From Paenarthrobacter aurescens (GTDB lineage Bacteria > Actinomycetota > Actinomycetes > Actinomycetales > Micrococcaceae), in assembly GCF_025421775.1 (NCBI RefSeq), contig NZ_JAOEFX010000006.1:1-64000 (forward strand): a DNA stretch of 64,000 nt. The letters run 5' to 3'. A program made the position numbers and the translations under genes. The notes beneath the pieces are model-generated. The model was not told where the DNA came from. It saw only the letters and a list, made by a program, of their open reading frames with translations, and made no database searches. Below, piece by piece: positions 44,788 through 55,779 of this stretch. Within the stretch, counting starts at the first letter, position 1. Each line of letters begins with the position of its first letter.

Positions 44788-45825
44788 ATGGACCAGCACG
44801 GCAGACACAGTGAAGAGCCACAGCAGGGCGATGACCAGGCTGTTGCCCCGGGCGGCATTGTCGTCGGAGTGGACGGTTCAGAGCACGGTCAGTGCGCCTT
44901 GGTTTGGGCCGCACGCGAGGCGGAGCGCAGGCAGCTCCCCTTGCACATCGTCACGGCATACTCCGTGCCCATCTTTGCCGCATCCGGGCTGGATGGTGGT
45001 TACGCAACTGTGGACGACTCGGTAATTCGCGAGGGTGCGGACGCGATCGTTAAACAGGCCATGGACAAAATCTCCGGCTATGCCATCGACGTTGACGCTT
45101 CCGTGGAAAACGGCGACGCCGCCGGTGTCCTGCTGGACCTCTCTGCGGACGCTGCCCTTCTTGTTTTCGGTAGCCGGGGCCGTGGCGGCTTCGTCGGACG
45201 CCTCCTGGGGTCGGTCAGCAGCGCGTTGCCAGCCCACGCCAAATGCCCCACTGTGACGGTTCCGCTGTATTGCGCCGACCGCCTGGGGGAGAACACCGAG
45301 GACAAACACATCAAGGCCGAGCATGCCAAGGCCGGCCCGCGCACAGTGGAAAACGTTGTTGCAGTGGGCGTGGACGGCTCAGAGCAAGCCCGTGTGGCAG
45401 TGCTCGAAGCGGCAGAGCAGGCCCAGCGCATGGGAGCCAAGGTCCGGGTGATCTGCGCAGTACCGCAGTACAGCGGTTCCCTTGCCTGGGTTCCGGCTCC
45501 CTTGGACCGCGATGCCTTGTTTGCCGACATCCGGGTTCAGCTTGACGCCGGTGTGGCGTGGCTCAAGAGCCACTTCCCGCAATTGACCATCGAGACGGAA
45601 CTCCGGGACGGTTCGCCGGTAGACGTTCTGGTGGAAACAAGCCGCAGCGTCGAGTTGGTGGTTTTGGGCACACGAGGTCGCGGTGGATTCGCGGGCATGC
45701 TTCTGGGCTCCACGTCGGACGGCGTCCTGCACCACGCCAAGGGGCCAGTGTTGGTTGTTCCTGACCGTGAGGATCCCAGGCTCGCTGACCGCCACAAATT
45801 CGGGCCGATGCTCGGCGCTGCTTAG
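44788..45825 (+). CDS. Tandem-domain universal stress protein
   Basis: 345 residues made of two UspA domains (about 20-155 and 180-325). Both have the nucleotide-binding signature: LVFGSRGRGGFVGRLLGSVS and LVVLGTRGRGGFAGMLLGST. Both also start with a GVDGSE motif, so ATP binding is expected in each. Such proteins act in stasis, low oxygen or antibiotic stress. ATG 44788 is preceded by GTGGAGAGG. It is followed after 20 bp by the phosphotransferase-like gene, so the two are probably co-transcribed. Confidence 0.93.
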   Translation: MDQHGRHSEEPQQGDDQAVAPGGIVVGVDGSEHGQCALVWAAREAERRQLPLHIVTAYSVPIFAASGLDGGYATVDDSVIREGADAIVKQAMDKISGYAIDVDASVENGDAAGVLLDLSADAALLVFGSRGRGGFVGRLLGSVSSALPAHAKCPTVTVPLYCADRLGENTEDKHIKAEHAKAGPRTVENVVAVGVDGSEQARVAVLEAAEQAQRMGAKVRVICAVPQYSGSLAWVPAPLDRDALFADIRVQLDAGVAWLKSHFPQLTIETELRDGSPVDVLVETSRSVELVVLGTRGRGGFAGMLLGSTSDGVLHHAKGPVLVVPDREDPRLADRHKFGPMLGAA

Positions 45826-45845
45826 GCCAGGGCCCCTCACCCCCC

Positions 45846-48614
45846 ATGAACAGCCAGCAGGCCGGGGAACAGCCGCAGGATCAGGGCGCCGGCCTTGGGA
45901 TGTCGGGCACGGTGTTCATTCTGGACATCGCCGAAATCCGCGGAAGAATGCTTCCAGACGTGGGTGGCAAGGCGGCGAATTTGGGCGAGCTTGCCAGCGC
46001 CGGCCTGCCCGTGCCACCCGGCTTCTGCCTCACCACGGCTGCATACAGGCACGCTCTCTCGGCCATTGGCCTGGACGAGGTCTTTGCTGCTTTGAAGGAG
46101 GCGGGCTCTTCCGATCTGGAACAACTGAACGGGCTTGCCGCCCGGGCACGGTCCCTGGTGCTCGACGCCGGTGTCCCCGCTGAGGTCGCCGAAGCGGTGC
46201 GGTCCACCTACGAGCAGTTGGGGGACAACGTCCCGGTCGCCGTCAGGTCTTCAGCTACCGCCGAGGACCTGGCCTTCGCGAGTTTTGCCGGTCAACAGGA
46301 CACCTTCCTGAACGTGGTGGGCGTGGACGCTGTCCTGGACGCCGTGAGTCGCTGTTGGGCTTCGCTCTGGACAGACCGTGCTGTGACCTACCGGAACATC
46401 AACGGGATTGACCATGCGTCGGTCACCCTGGCTGTGGTGGTACAGGAAATGGTGGACTCAGCCGTCGCTGGGGTCATGTTCACCGCCAACCCGGTGACAG
46501 GCAATCGGCACGAGGCGGTGATTGACGCCAGCCCGGGCTTGGGGGAGGCAGTGGTGTCCGGGGCCGTGAATCCGGACCAGTATGTGGTGGACGTCCGTCG
46601 CGGTGCCATTGCAAAAACAACCTTGGGTGACAGGCAGGTGGAGATCCGCTCTCTACCGGGCGGCGGCACGGAACGGGTTGAACGTCCCAGCCAGCATCAA
46701 CCTGACGGTGCAAACCCGCAACCCTGCCTCAGCGAAGGGCAAGTCCTCGCCCTGGTGAGGTTGGGCACCAAGGTCCAAGAGCATTACGGAGCCCCGCAGG
46801 ACATCGAATGGGCCATCGACCACGAGGGAAAATTGTGGCTCACCCAAGCCCGGCCCATCACCACCCTGTACCCGGAACCCACGCGTAGCCCTCCGACCCC
46901 CGGAGAGCACGCCTTCCTGAACTTCAGCCTCGCGCAGGGCCTCACAAGGCCCCTGACGCCCATGGGTTTGGCCGGCATCCGCCTCATAGCATCGTGCGTC
47001 GCCAGGACGGCCGCGTTCGACGTGCCTGATCCCCGGTCCGGGCCGGCGCCATACTACGAGGCCGGACAACGCATCTTCTTCGACCTCACGCCCGTGCTGC
47101 GGAGCCGGGCAGGCCGGGCGATCGCGCCGCGGGTTTTCGATGTCATGGAAGCCCGCTCAGCCACGCTGATGCGTGGTCTCTTCGAGGACCCACGCTTCCC
47201 GGTGACCATCAAGACACCTCTGAAGCTGATTCGTCATGTAGCTCCGGTTGCGGCCAAGTACCGCGTTCCCGAGTCACTGTTCCGCGGCCTGTTCCGCCCG
47301 GCTTCGGCCATGAAACGGGTGGAGAAACTCACCGCGGAATTGCGCGCCACCCTTGTGGTCCCGCGTGGAGCGACGCCCCATCAGCGGCTCGGCCATGTCC
47401 AGAGGATCCTTGGAGAGGAACTCTTCGCCACAGTGCCGCAGGTACTGCCCCTTCCTGCGCTCGGCTTTGCGATGCTGGGGCTGGTGAGGCGGCTCCTGGG
47501 CGAACAAGCTTCCCATGACGAGCTCCAAACGGTCATCCGCGGCCTGCCCCACAACGTCACCACGGAGATGGATCTGACCTTGTGGCAGCTCGCCGCTGAG
47601 ATTCGGAAAGACCCCGACGCCGTTGGCTCCATGACCGGTCGAACGGCGGCCGAACTGACGGAGCAGTATCGGGACGGAAAGCTCCCCGCCGTTGCCCAAG
47701 CCGGATTGAGCTCGTTCCTCAGGACGTTCGGGCACCGTGCCATTGCCGAGATCGACCTCGGCATGCCGCGCTGGTCGGATGACCCCACCCACATCATTAG
47801 AGTCGTAGCCAACTACTTGAGGCTTCCGGACGGTGCAGAGTCCCCGGACCAGCAGTTCAAAAGGGCCGCCCGGGAAGCCGATGACCAGGTGGCGCGCTTC
47901 GTGGCGCGGGCCAGGACGAAGAGCCCGGTGCACGCGGTAATCGTGCGAACTGCCTTGGACCGGACCCGGAGGTTTGCGGGACTGCGGGAGTTGCCCAAAT
48001 ACAACCTCGTCCTGGGGCTGGCCGCTGCGCGGGAGCAGTTGCTCCTGGTCGGAAACGAGCTTGCTGCCTCCCAGCACATTGGGCATGCCGAGGACGTCTT
48101 CTTCCTGGACCTCGACGAAGCCGAGACCGCGCTGGCAGGAGACAACCTGCACGAGTTGGTTTCAGAACGTCGCGCCCTTTATGAGCAGGAACTCCGGCGC
48201 AGGCACATCCCACGGGTGCTGTTATCTGATGGGACAGAACCAGAAGCCACGGCCGGGATCAGCGGAAAACAGCGCCCTGGCACTTTGTCCGGCAGTCCGG
48301 CGTCGGCAGGCCTGGTGACCGCGCCGGTGCGCGTCATCATGGATCCCGTAGGTGCGCACCTGGAGCCGGGCGAAATCCTCGTTGCGCCGTCAACGGACCC
48401 TGGCTGGACACCGCTGTTCCTGACCGCCGGAGGGCTTGTCATGGAAATGGGAGGCCCCAACTCGCACGGAGCCGTAGTGGCCCGCGAGTATGGCATCCCG
48501 GCGGTAGTAGGGGTTCCAAACGCCGCTTCGCGCCTAACTACGGGTCAGCAGGTCACCGTGGACGGAGCGGCAGGGACGGTCAGCATCGAGGACGCCACTG
48601 GTGGGAGTGCCTAG
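45846..48614 (+). CDS. Rifampin-phosphotransferase-like / PEP-synthase-like enzyme
   Basis: 922 residues in the three-part order of rifampin phosphotransferase: an N-terminal ATP-grasp pyruvate-kinase-like domain (about 25-345; GGKAANLGELASAGLPVPPGF, AVRSSATAEDLAFASFAGQQ, QEMVDSAVAGVMFTANPVTG, WLTQARPITTL), a variable middle domain, and a C-terminal swivelling His domain with GGPNSHGAVVAREYGIPAVVG. In the known enzyme ATP is split to phosphorylate the drug through that His. PEP synthase has a barrel domain in place of the middle part, and I see none. Length exceeds the usual 865-870. Whether the substrate is rifampin is not decidable. The stop overlaps the convergent CDF gene. Confidence 0.8.
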   Translation: MNSQQAGEQPQDQGAGLGMSGTVFILDIAEIRGRMLPDVGGKAANLGELASAGLPVPPGFCLTTAAYRHALSAIGLDEVFAALKEAGSSDLEQLNGLAARARSLVLDAGVPAEVAEAVRSTYEQLGDNVPVAVRSSATAEDLAFASFAGQQDTFLNVVGVDAVLDAVSRCWASLWTDRAVTYRNINGIDHASVTLAVVVQEMVDSAVAGVMFTANPVTGNRHEAVIDASPGLGEAVVSGAVNPDQYVVDVRRGAIAKTTLGDRQVEIRSLPGGGTERVERPSQHQPDGANPQPCLSEGQVLALVRLGTKVQEHYGAPQDIEWAIDHEGKLWLTQARPITTLYPEPTRSPPTPGEHAFLNFSLAQGLTRPLTPMGLAGIRLIASCVARTAAFDVPDPRSGPAPYYEAGQRIFFDLTPVLRSRAGRAIAPRVFDVMEARSATLMRGLFEDPRFPVTIKTPLKLIRHVAPVAAKYRVPESLFRGLFRPASAMKRVEKLTAELRATLVVPRGATPHQRLGHVQRILGEELFATVPQVLPLPALGFAMLGLVRRLLGEQASHDELQTVIRGLPHNVTTEMDLTLWQLAAEIRKDPDAVGSMTGRTAAELTEQYRDGKLPAVAQAGLSSFLRTFGHRAIAEIDLGMPRWSDDPTHIIRVVANYLRLPDGAESPDQQFKRAAREADDQVARFVARARTKSPVHAVIVRTALDRTRRFAGLRELPKYNLVLGLAAAREQLLLVGNELAASQHIGHAEDVFFLDLDEAETALAGDNLHELVSERRALYEQELRRRHIPRVLLSDGTEPEATAGISGKQRPGTLSGSPASAGLVTAPVRVIMDPVGAHLEPGEILVAPSTDPGWTPLFLTAGGLVMEMGGPNSHGAVVAREYGIPAVVGVPNAASRLTTGQQVTVDGAAGTVSIEDATGGSA

Positions 48615-49531
48615 GCGTGCTGGTGTGATTCGTGCTCGGAGTGGCTGACGGGCTCCAATTGGAAGGTGCAGTGGTCCGTGTCGAAGTGCCGTCCCAGGCA
48701 GGACCCCAGCTGATCCAGGATGTTGTCCGCCCCGCTGGCATTGAGGACGTCGTCTTCCACCACAACGTGGGCCGAGAACACAGGGACGCCGGACGTGATG
48801 GTCCATATGTGGATGTCGTGAGCTTCCACAACGCCATCCACGGCGAGGATGTGTTCGCGGATCATGTTGACGTCCACGCCCTTGGGAGTGGCCTCCAGGA
48901 GGACGTCCACCACGTCCCGAAGCAGGTGCCAGGCGCGGGGAATGATCATCAGGGCGATCAGCACCGAGGCGATGGGGTCCGCAGCACTGAATCCTGTGGT
49001 CATGATGACAATTGCCGCAACGATGACCGCGATGGAACCCAGGAGGTCGCCGAGGACTTCAAGGTAGGCGCCACGGACGTTGAGGCTTTCCTTTTGTGCG
49101 CCCTGCAGGATCAAGAGCGAGATGAGGTTTGCCACGGCGCCCAGAATGGCTGCCCACAGCATGACGTCCGTATGAATTTCCGTGGTCTCGCCAAAGCGTC
49201 GGATCGCCTCGATCATGATTACCACAGCGATGACGATGAGGATCAGGGCATTGGCCAGCGCGGCCAGCACTTCGGCCCGCTGGTAGCCGTACGTGCGCTG
49301 ATCGCTGGCGGGGCGCGTAGCAATCCACGCTGCCATGAGCGCGATGAAGACGCCTGCGGCATCAGAAAGCATATGGCCGGCATCCGCCAGCAGCGCCAAG
49401 GAGCCAGACACGACGGCGCCAACCACCTGGATGCCCACCACCCCCAGGGTGATGGCCAGGACGGCGATGAGCCGCTTGCGATGCTTGCCGGTTGCTGTGA
49501 CTCCGTGGGAGTGGTTGTGGTCGTGCCCCAT
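48611..49531 (-). CDS. Cation diffusion facilitator (CDF) metal exporter, CzcD-like
   Basis: 306 residues. The His-rich N-terminus MGHDHNHSHG, six membrane helices and a C-terminal metallochaperone-like domain (about 215-306) are typical. The transport-site motif is ADAGHMLSDAAGV in helix 2 and AYLEVLGDLLGS in helix 5 (H-x-x-x-D and E/D-x-x-x-D). The tail SHSEHESHQHA is also metal-binding in character. It expels Zn, Co or Cd in exchange for protons. ATG 49531 was preferred; a longer start (49561) overlaps the next gene. Ten bases separate it from the upstream zincin. Confidence 0.92.
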   Translation of the reverse strand: MGHDHNHSHGVTATGKHRKRLIAVLAITLGVVGIQVVGAVVSGSLALLADAGHMLSDAAGVFIALMAAWIATRPASDQRTYGYQRAEVLAALANALILIVIAVVIMIEAIRRFGETTEIHTDVMLWAAILGAVANLISLLILQGAQKESLNVRGAYLEVLGDLLGSIAVIVAAIVIMTTGFSAADPIASVLIALMIIPRAWHLLRDVVDVLLEATPKGVDVNMIREHILAVDGVVEAHDIHIWTITSGVPVFSAHVVVEDDVLNASGADNILDQLGSCLGRHFDTDHCTFQLEPVSHSEHESHQHA

Positions 49532-49541
49532 GTCTATAAGG

Positions 49542-50051
49542 CTAGCCCCAGCCGAGCTCATGCAAGCGGTCGTCGTCTATCCCGAAGTGGTGCGCGATCT
49601 CGTGGACCACAGTGATGGCCACTTCATCAATGACCTCTTCCCGCGTGCCGCAGATGTCCAGGATCGGCTGCCGGTAGATGGTGATCCGGTCCGGTAGGGA
49701 ACCGGCCTCCCACCAGGAATCACGTTCGGTCAGCGGCACGCCCTCGTAGAGTCCCAACAACACAGTGTCCGGATCTTCGCCGGGTTGCGGCGTGTAGTCG
49801 TCCTCAATGAATATCGCTACGTTGTCCATGGCGCTGGCCGCTTTGGGCGGGATCAGTTGGAGGGCATCGCTGACGGCCTCTTCGAAATCCTCGGGCGACA
49901 TTTCGAAAGGCCGGGCCACTCCAGCTGCGTATGCCTCGTCAATTTGGCCGTGCTCAACCGGACTGTGCACCGCGTTCCGTTCCTGGAGCGGCGATGACGG
50001 GCGATCGCCGTCCGGAACTATGGGAAGGCCGGGAGGAAGATTCGCGGGCAT
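49542..50051 (-). CDS. Zincin-like metallopeptidase family protein
   Basis: 169 residues. The C-terminal motif VVHEIAHHFGIDDDRLHELGW contains HExxH (150-154) with the third ligand within GIDDD, typical of the small PF06262-type metallopeptidases. The N-terminal 45 residues are polar and disordered-looking. Its target is unknown. It is directly upstream of the CDF exporter on the same strand and divergent from the PfkB gene. Confidence 0.85.
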   Translation of the reverse strand: MPANLPPGLPIVPDGDRPSSPLQERNAVHSPVEHGQIDEAYAAGVARPFEMSPEDFEEAVSDALQLIPPKAASAMDNVAIFIEDDYTPQPGEDPDTVLLGLYEGVPLTERDSWWEAGSLPDRITIYRQPILDICGTREEVIDEVAITVVHEIAHHFGIDDDRLHELGWG

Positions 50052-50151
50052 GATTCGACTTTAGTCCGCGAATGCCGCAATAGCGCGGTGTGTGATGAGA
50101 GATACTGAAAACCAATCCTCTTTTCGACTTTTCGACAGACACAGGAACCGC

Positions 50152-51075
50152 ATGACCGGCATCCCTTCCCCCGCGCCTGAGCCCCTCGACGTCGTCGTTG
50201 TTGGTGAGGCGTTGATCGACATCGTGCAGTCCTCCGATGGACAGGTGGAGTACCCCGGTGGTTCGCCGGCCAATGTCGCCTATGGTCTTGGCCTCTTGGA
50301 CGTAAAGACAGGATTGCTGACAGCCATTGGCCGTGATGAACGTGGCGACGCTATCGCCGCCCATCTGCAGAGTGCGGGCGTGGTGCTGTTGCCAGGGTCC
50401 ATGTCACTGGGCAAGACCGCGACGGCGACGGCCCTGATAGCTGCCGACGGTTCGGCCGATTACACCTTCGATATTGACTGGGCCTTGGCCCCGTTGGCAC
50501 TGCCTTATGCACCGAGGATCCTGCACACGGGTTCCATCGCCACGTTCCTGGAGCCCGGCGCAAGCGTGGTCCGGAGTTTGCTGGAGCAAGCCCAGGGCGG
50601 GTGCATGGTCACCTACGACCCCAATATCCGCGCCGATCTTCTGGGAAGCCACCACGAGGCACTCGCCCTGTTCGAGGAAATAGTGCCGCTGACCGACGTC
50701 GTAAAGCTCAGCGGCACCGACGCCCGCTGGCTGTATCCGGGCAAAGCGCTCGAGGATACGGCGAACCACCTCCTCGCCCTGGGCACCGGATTGGCTGTGG
50801 TGACCCAAGGGGTCAAGGGTTCGCTCATGGCCACCCGGCACATACAGCTCAACGTCCCGGCCGTCCCGGCCACTGTCGCGGACACCATCGGCGCCGGCGA
50901 CTCCTACACGGCTGCGCTCATAATGGGGCTGCTGCTACGTGGCAGCGACGGACTGGCTCCTACCGTCATGGAACGGATCGGCACCATTGCATCCATGGCC
51001 GCCTCGATTGCCGTGGGACGCCCGGGAGCCAACCCGCCAACACACCGCGAACTCTTGGCTGGCATGGCCCGCTAA
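50152..51075 (+). CDS. PfkB-family carbohydrate kinase (fructokinase-like)
   Basis: 307 residues from ATG 50152 (AGGAA upstream). PfkB family features are the N-terminal VVVVGEALIDIVQ, YPGGSPANVAYGLGLLD and the second signature DTIGAGDSYTAALIMGLL, with catalytic base D250 in GAGD. It phosphorylates a sugar, possibly fructose, with ATP; the exact sugar is open. It stands alone, divergent from the zincin gene and convergent with the EamA gene. Confidence 0.88.
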   Translation: MTGIPSPAPEPLDVVVVGEALIDIVQSSDGQVEYPGGSPANVAYGLGLLDVKTGLLTAIGRDERGDAIAAHLQSAGVVLLPGSMSLGKTATATALIAADGSADYTFDIDWALAPLALPYAPRILHTGSIATFLEPGASVVRSLLEQAQGGCMVTYDPNIRADLLGSHHEALALFEEIVPLTDVVKLSGTDARWLYPGKALEDTANHLLALGTGLAVVTQGVKGSLMATRHIQLNVPAVPATVADTIGAGDSYTAALIMGLLLRGSDGLAPTVMERIGTIASMAASIAVGRPGANPPTHRELLAGMAR

Positions 51076-51082
51076 CGGTGAG

Positions 51083-52024
51083 CTAGCGGGTCCGACGCCG
51101 GGTCAGGCCCACGCCGATCAGGCACACTACGCCACCAATCAGTCCCCAGATTGTGGGGACCTCTTGAAGTACGGCCCACGAAATCAGGATGGTGGTGCCC
51201 GGCACCAGGTACGTTGTGGCGGCCAGCTTTCCGGCCGAGATCAGGGAGAGCGCGTATGCCCAGGTGGTGAACGCGATGGCTGTGGGGAAGATGCCCAGAT
51301 AGATCAGGCCCAACGTTGCAGGGAGCGGTGCCGCTTGGACTTCGGAAATCAGCTGGCCTGTCCACGGCAAGCAGCAGATCGCGCCGACCATGATCCCGAA
51401 CCATGTCGCTTGGCCTGCCGTGAACTTCCGGAGCACGGGCTTCTGCAGGATCGCGCTCACCGAGGCGAGCACAGCGGCAAGCAAACACAGCAGCACACCG
51501 GCGACATCCGCCGTCGAACGCTGCCCGGAACCCAAGGCGATCATTGCGACGCCGCAGAATGCCACGCCGCTGCCGATCAGCAGCCACCGCGGGAAGCCCT
51601 CCTTGAGGAAGACTCCTGCAAGGATCGCGATCAGGATGGGCGAGACGTTGATCAGCATGGCGCTGGTGCCGGCGTCGAGCATGTGCTCCGCGGCGTTCAG
51701 TGCAACGTTGTAGCCGCCGAACCACATCACTCCGTAGGCAACGATCGGCAACCATTCCCGGCCGCTTGGCCAGACCTTCAGCGTCGGCAGCACCACGATT
51801 CCAAGCACGACGGCGGCAACCGCCAACCGTCCGAGCGTCAAGGAACCGGGGGAGAAGCTGGGGCCGACTGCACGGATGCCTACAAACGCCGACGCCCACA
51901 GGACGACGGTGATGAGGACCGCCGCGATGCCGAGTTTGCTGATGCCCGACGCCGGCGCGGGGGTGGTGCGCGGTGGCAAGTCCGGGGAAGGCTGGCCGGG
52001 TTCGGCCGGGGAGGTGGTTGTCAT
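51083..52024 (-). CDS. EamA-type (DMT superfamily) exporter
   Basis: 313 residues with ten membrane helices in two EamA repeats (about 30-160 and 175-305). ILIAILAGVFLKEGFPRWLL and TTILISWAVLQEVPTIWGLI are the matching repeat ends with the family's E/G pattern. It presumably exports an amino acid or metabolite. The hydrophilic N-terminus of 28 residues is rich in Pro. It ends 7 bp after the PfkB stop, with no visible terminator. Confidence 0.9.
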   Translation of the reverse strand: MTTTSPAEPGQPSPDLPPRTTPAPASGISKLGIAAVLITVVLWASAFVGIRAVGPSFSPGSLTLGRLAVAAVVLGIVVLPTLKVWPSGREWLPIVAYGVMWFGGYNVALNAAEHMLDAGTSAMLINVSPILIAILAGVFLKEGFPRWLLIGSGVAFCGVAMIALGSGQRSTADVAGVLLCLLAAVLASVSAILQKPVLRKFTAGQATWFGIMVGAICCLPWTGQLISEVQAAPLPATLGLIYLGIFPTAIAFTTWAYALSLISAGKLAATTYLVPGTTILISWAVLQEVPTIWGLIGGVVCLIGVGLTRRRTR

Positions 52025-52341
52025 AAGGCCAATCTAGCCGTCGCACAGCGAAGGCGGCTGGCGGTTTTCGGACGCCTCAGGACAAGATCCTGCCAATCTT
52101 TGGTGGCCGGGATGGTTGATTTGGTGAGTGCGCTCGCGAGGGGTGGGCCTTCGACTCTTCCAAGCACCGAGAGTTCGCCCCTCGATGAGCCTCAGCTCGG
52201 CGTCCCTGGACCGTCCGCAGACCTCGATTTGGGAATATCGCCATCTATGCTCTAAAGTTTTAGAGTCCAGTTCGGACGAGCGAGACACGGAAAGAACGCG
52301 TAAAGCGTCGCTTTTCCTTGCAGAATCCGAATTGAGTTCAG
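52025..52341. other. Intergenic region before the tRNA cluster
   Basis: No gene is supported in these 317 bp. A candidate promoter for the tRNAs is TTGGGA (52229-52234), an 18-bp spacer and TAAAGT (52253-52258), about 85 bp before tRNA-Glu. Confidence 0.4.
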
Positions 52342-52414
52342 GCCCCCATCGTCTAGCGGCCTAGGACACCGCCCTTTCACGGCGGCGGCACGGGTTCGAA
52401 TCCCGTTGGGGGTA
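52342..52414 (+). tRNA. tRNA-Glu (TTC)
   Basis: 73 nt beginning GCCCCCATCGTCTAGCGGCC. Acceptor GCCCCCA pairs with TGGGGGT (G1-U72 wobble), the anticodon loop is CTTTCAC (anticodon TTC), the T arm is CGGGTTCGAATCCCG and the discriminator is A. CCA is not encoded. Confidence 0.97.
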
Positions 52415-52498
52415 CGCAAGGAAGTGGTAAACCGGATGAAAAAAGTCTGGTAAGCTAGAAGCCTTGAAAAAAACGCGGTAGAGATACTGCAAACGCAA

Positions 52499-52572
52499 GG
52501 CCCTGTAGCGCAGTTGGTTAGCGCGCCGCCCTGTCACGGCGGAGGTCGCGGGTTCAAGTCCCGTCAGGGTCG
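52499..52572 (+). tRNA. tRNA-Asp (GTC)
   Basis: 74 nt beginning GGCCCTGTAGCGCAGTTGG. Acceptor GGCCCTG pairs with CAGGGTC, the anticodon stem-loop is CCGCC-CTGTCAC-GGCGG (anticodon GTC), and the discriminator is G73, the Asp identity base. No encoded CCA. It is 84 bp after tRNA-Glu. Confidence 0.97.
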
Positions 52573-52618
52573 CTCTGAGCGCCGAAGAAATTCGGTTCTC
52601 AAGGTGACATGTCACCTA

Positions 52619-52694
52619 GGCTCTGTAGCTCAGTTGGTAGAGCGTTCGACTGAAAATCGAAAGGTCACCGGATCGACGCCGGTCGGAGCCACCA
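52619..52694 (+). tRNA. tRNA-Phe (GAA), CCA encoded
   Basis: 76 nt beginning GGCTCTGTAGCTCAGTTGG, with acceptor GGCTCTG/CGGAGCC, anticodon loop CTGAAAA (anticodon GAA), discriminator A and an encoded CCA (52692-52694). The T arm is ACCGG-ATCGACG-CCGGT, so position 54 is A rather than U. It is the only one of the four tRNAs here that encodes CCA. Confidence 0.96.
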
Positions 52695-52699
52695 CTGGG

Positions 52700-52730
52700 A
52701 AGCATCAGTTCTTCGGAACTGGTGCTTTTC
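52700..52730 (+). terminator. Intrinsic terminator of the tRNA cluster
   Basis: AAGCATCAGTTC (52700-52711) pairs with GAACTGGTGCTT (52716-52727) around a TTCG loop, followed by TTTTCTTCTTTT. Confidence 0.9.
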
Positions 52731-52913
52731 TTCTTTTAACCCTTTGTCCGGGTTTCAACCGACGTTCGAGCGTGTGCCGCCACGACCCACTTTGATTCTT
52801 CGGGTCCATGACGCGCCGCAATTCTCCGTGTGTCAAAGCTCATAGCTGTTCAAAGTTGGTGGTGACGGTACGTATTTCCTCGTCTTTCCTCGTCGTTGCC
52901 GCCGATCAGCTGC

Positions 52914-54537
<1,624 letters not shown>

Positions 54538-54709
54538 GGCAAGCTCCCCAGCAGCTGTTTTGGTGACGTGTCGGCCAGTCTAGGTGGGGCGAATGGGCCC
54601 ACCACAGTCACGAACCCGGGCTTGTGGATAACCTGGCTCTGTTCACGGCATGGGGGTGGGCGTATTCTTGCCTCGCCGGCTCGTCATCGCACTCATCTAT
54701 GGGGGAACC

Positions 54710-55240
54710 ATGGTTACCATTTCACGTTCGAGTACGCCCAAGCCTGGCCGCCTCATTCCGGTAGCCCTCCTGATAGCCACCCTCACGCTCAGTGCCTGCT
54801 CCTTCCCGGCACCGGTTGCGCAGTCGTCGCCCAGTCCGTCGTCGGAGGCGCCGGCGGCGGAGGTGGGCACAACCTCCGCCGCGCCCACAAGCGCAAGCCC
54901 GGACACAACGGCGAGTCCCGGCACGTCCACCGGAACCGGCGGGGTCTACGGTGAGTTCCCGTCGATGTCGGAAGCGTGTCTTTCCGTCAGTGCCACGATG
55001 CTGAGTGTCACCATCCTGCCGTTGGCAGGACTGGTGGGCGGGAATCCTGAGGACATCGACAAAGCCAAGCGGGAACTGTCCCAGATGCAGGGCAAGGTAC
55101 CGGACGAACTGAAGCCGGCATTCGAGAAGCTGCGGGCCTTCACGGAGGCTGCGGGCTCAGACTTCAGCAAGTACGGGGACGGACAGTTCGAAGAGCTGAT
55201 GAAACCCATCCAGGACTGGACGGACAAGAACTGCACGTAG
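54710..55240 (+). CDS. Lipoprotein of unknown function
   Basis: 176 residues from ATG 54710, with GGGGGAA upstream. The signal sequence ends LTLSAC (C30), then a Ser/Ala/Pro/Thr linker to about residue 85, then an alpha-helical domain (about 86-176; VSATMLSVTILPLAGLVGG, DDPEDIDKAKRELSQM-like charged helix and PAFEKLRAFTEAAG) ending in KNCT. Two Cys of the domain (SEACLS and DKNCT) could be linked. It is divergent from the DUF6318-like gene. I recognise no family. Confidence 0.75.
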   Translation: MVTISRSSTPKPGRLIPVALLIATLTLSACSFPAPVAQSSPSPSSEAPAAEVGTTSAAPTSASPDTTASPGTSTGTGGVYGEFPSMSEACLSVSATMLSVTILPLAGLVGGNPEDIDKAKRELSQMQGKVPDELKPAFEKLRAFTEAAGSDFSKYGDGQFEELMKPIQDWTDKNCT

Positions 55241-55332
55241 CCGCCGCCGCGCGCACTCCCTTCTCTCCGACGCTTCTCCCAAAGCGTCGGAGCTAGACGC
55301 TAGGGTGGTACTCAAGAGAAGGGGAGTGCTCC

Positions 55333-55779
55333 ATGGAAGACCAGAACGTGCAGCTTGATCCCGTGCCCGGGGGCGAAATCCTCGGTACCGGACGCACCAT
55401 TATCTCCGAGGCCGCCGTGGCTAAAGTTGCAGGCATCGCTGCCCGCACAGTGCCCGGCGTCTACTCCTTGGGGTCAGGCCCATCACGTGCTCTCGGCGCA
55501 ATTCGCGATGCTGTTGGCAGTTCGGACCACGCGGCCGGTGTCCGTGCCGAGGTGGGCGAAACCCAAGTGGCCGTGGATATCAATCTGGTAGCCCTCTATG
55601 GACACCCCCTGCATGGCGTCGCCAACCAGGTCCGGGCCGCCGTTTACCGGGCCGTGGAAGAACTCGTCGGCCTGCAGGTCATCGAAGTGAACATCGAAAT
55701 CAACGATGTCTTTATCGCCCCACCGGCCAAACCCGCCGGAACCAAAACTGCGGTAGTTGAAAGGGAGGCACTCCAATGA
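55333..55779 (+). CDS. Asp23/Gls24 family envelope stress protein
   Basis: 148 residues with the Asp23 core: GRTIISEAAVAKVAGIAARTVPGVY, VAVDINLVALYGHPLHGVAN and VYRAVEELVGLQVIEVNIEINDV. The protein is thought to sit at the membrane through the AmaP anchor and help maintain the envelope. First gene of a five-gene operon; the next starts in an ATGA overlap. GAAGGGGAG precedes the start. Confidence 0.92.
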   Translation: MEDQNVQLDPVPGGEILGTGRTIISEAAVAKVAGIAARTVPGVYSLGSGPSRALGAIRDAVGSSDHAAGVRAEVGETQVAVDINLVALYGHPLHGVANQVRAAVYRAVEELVGLQVIEVNIEINDVFIAPPAKPAGTKTAVVEREALQ

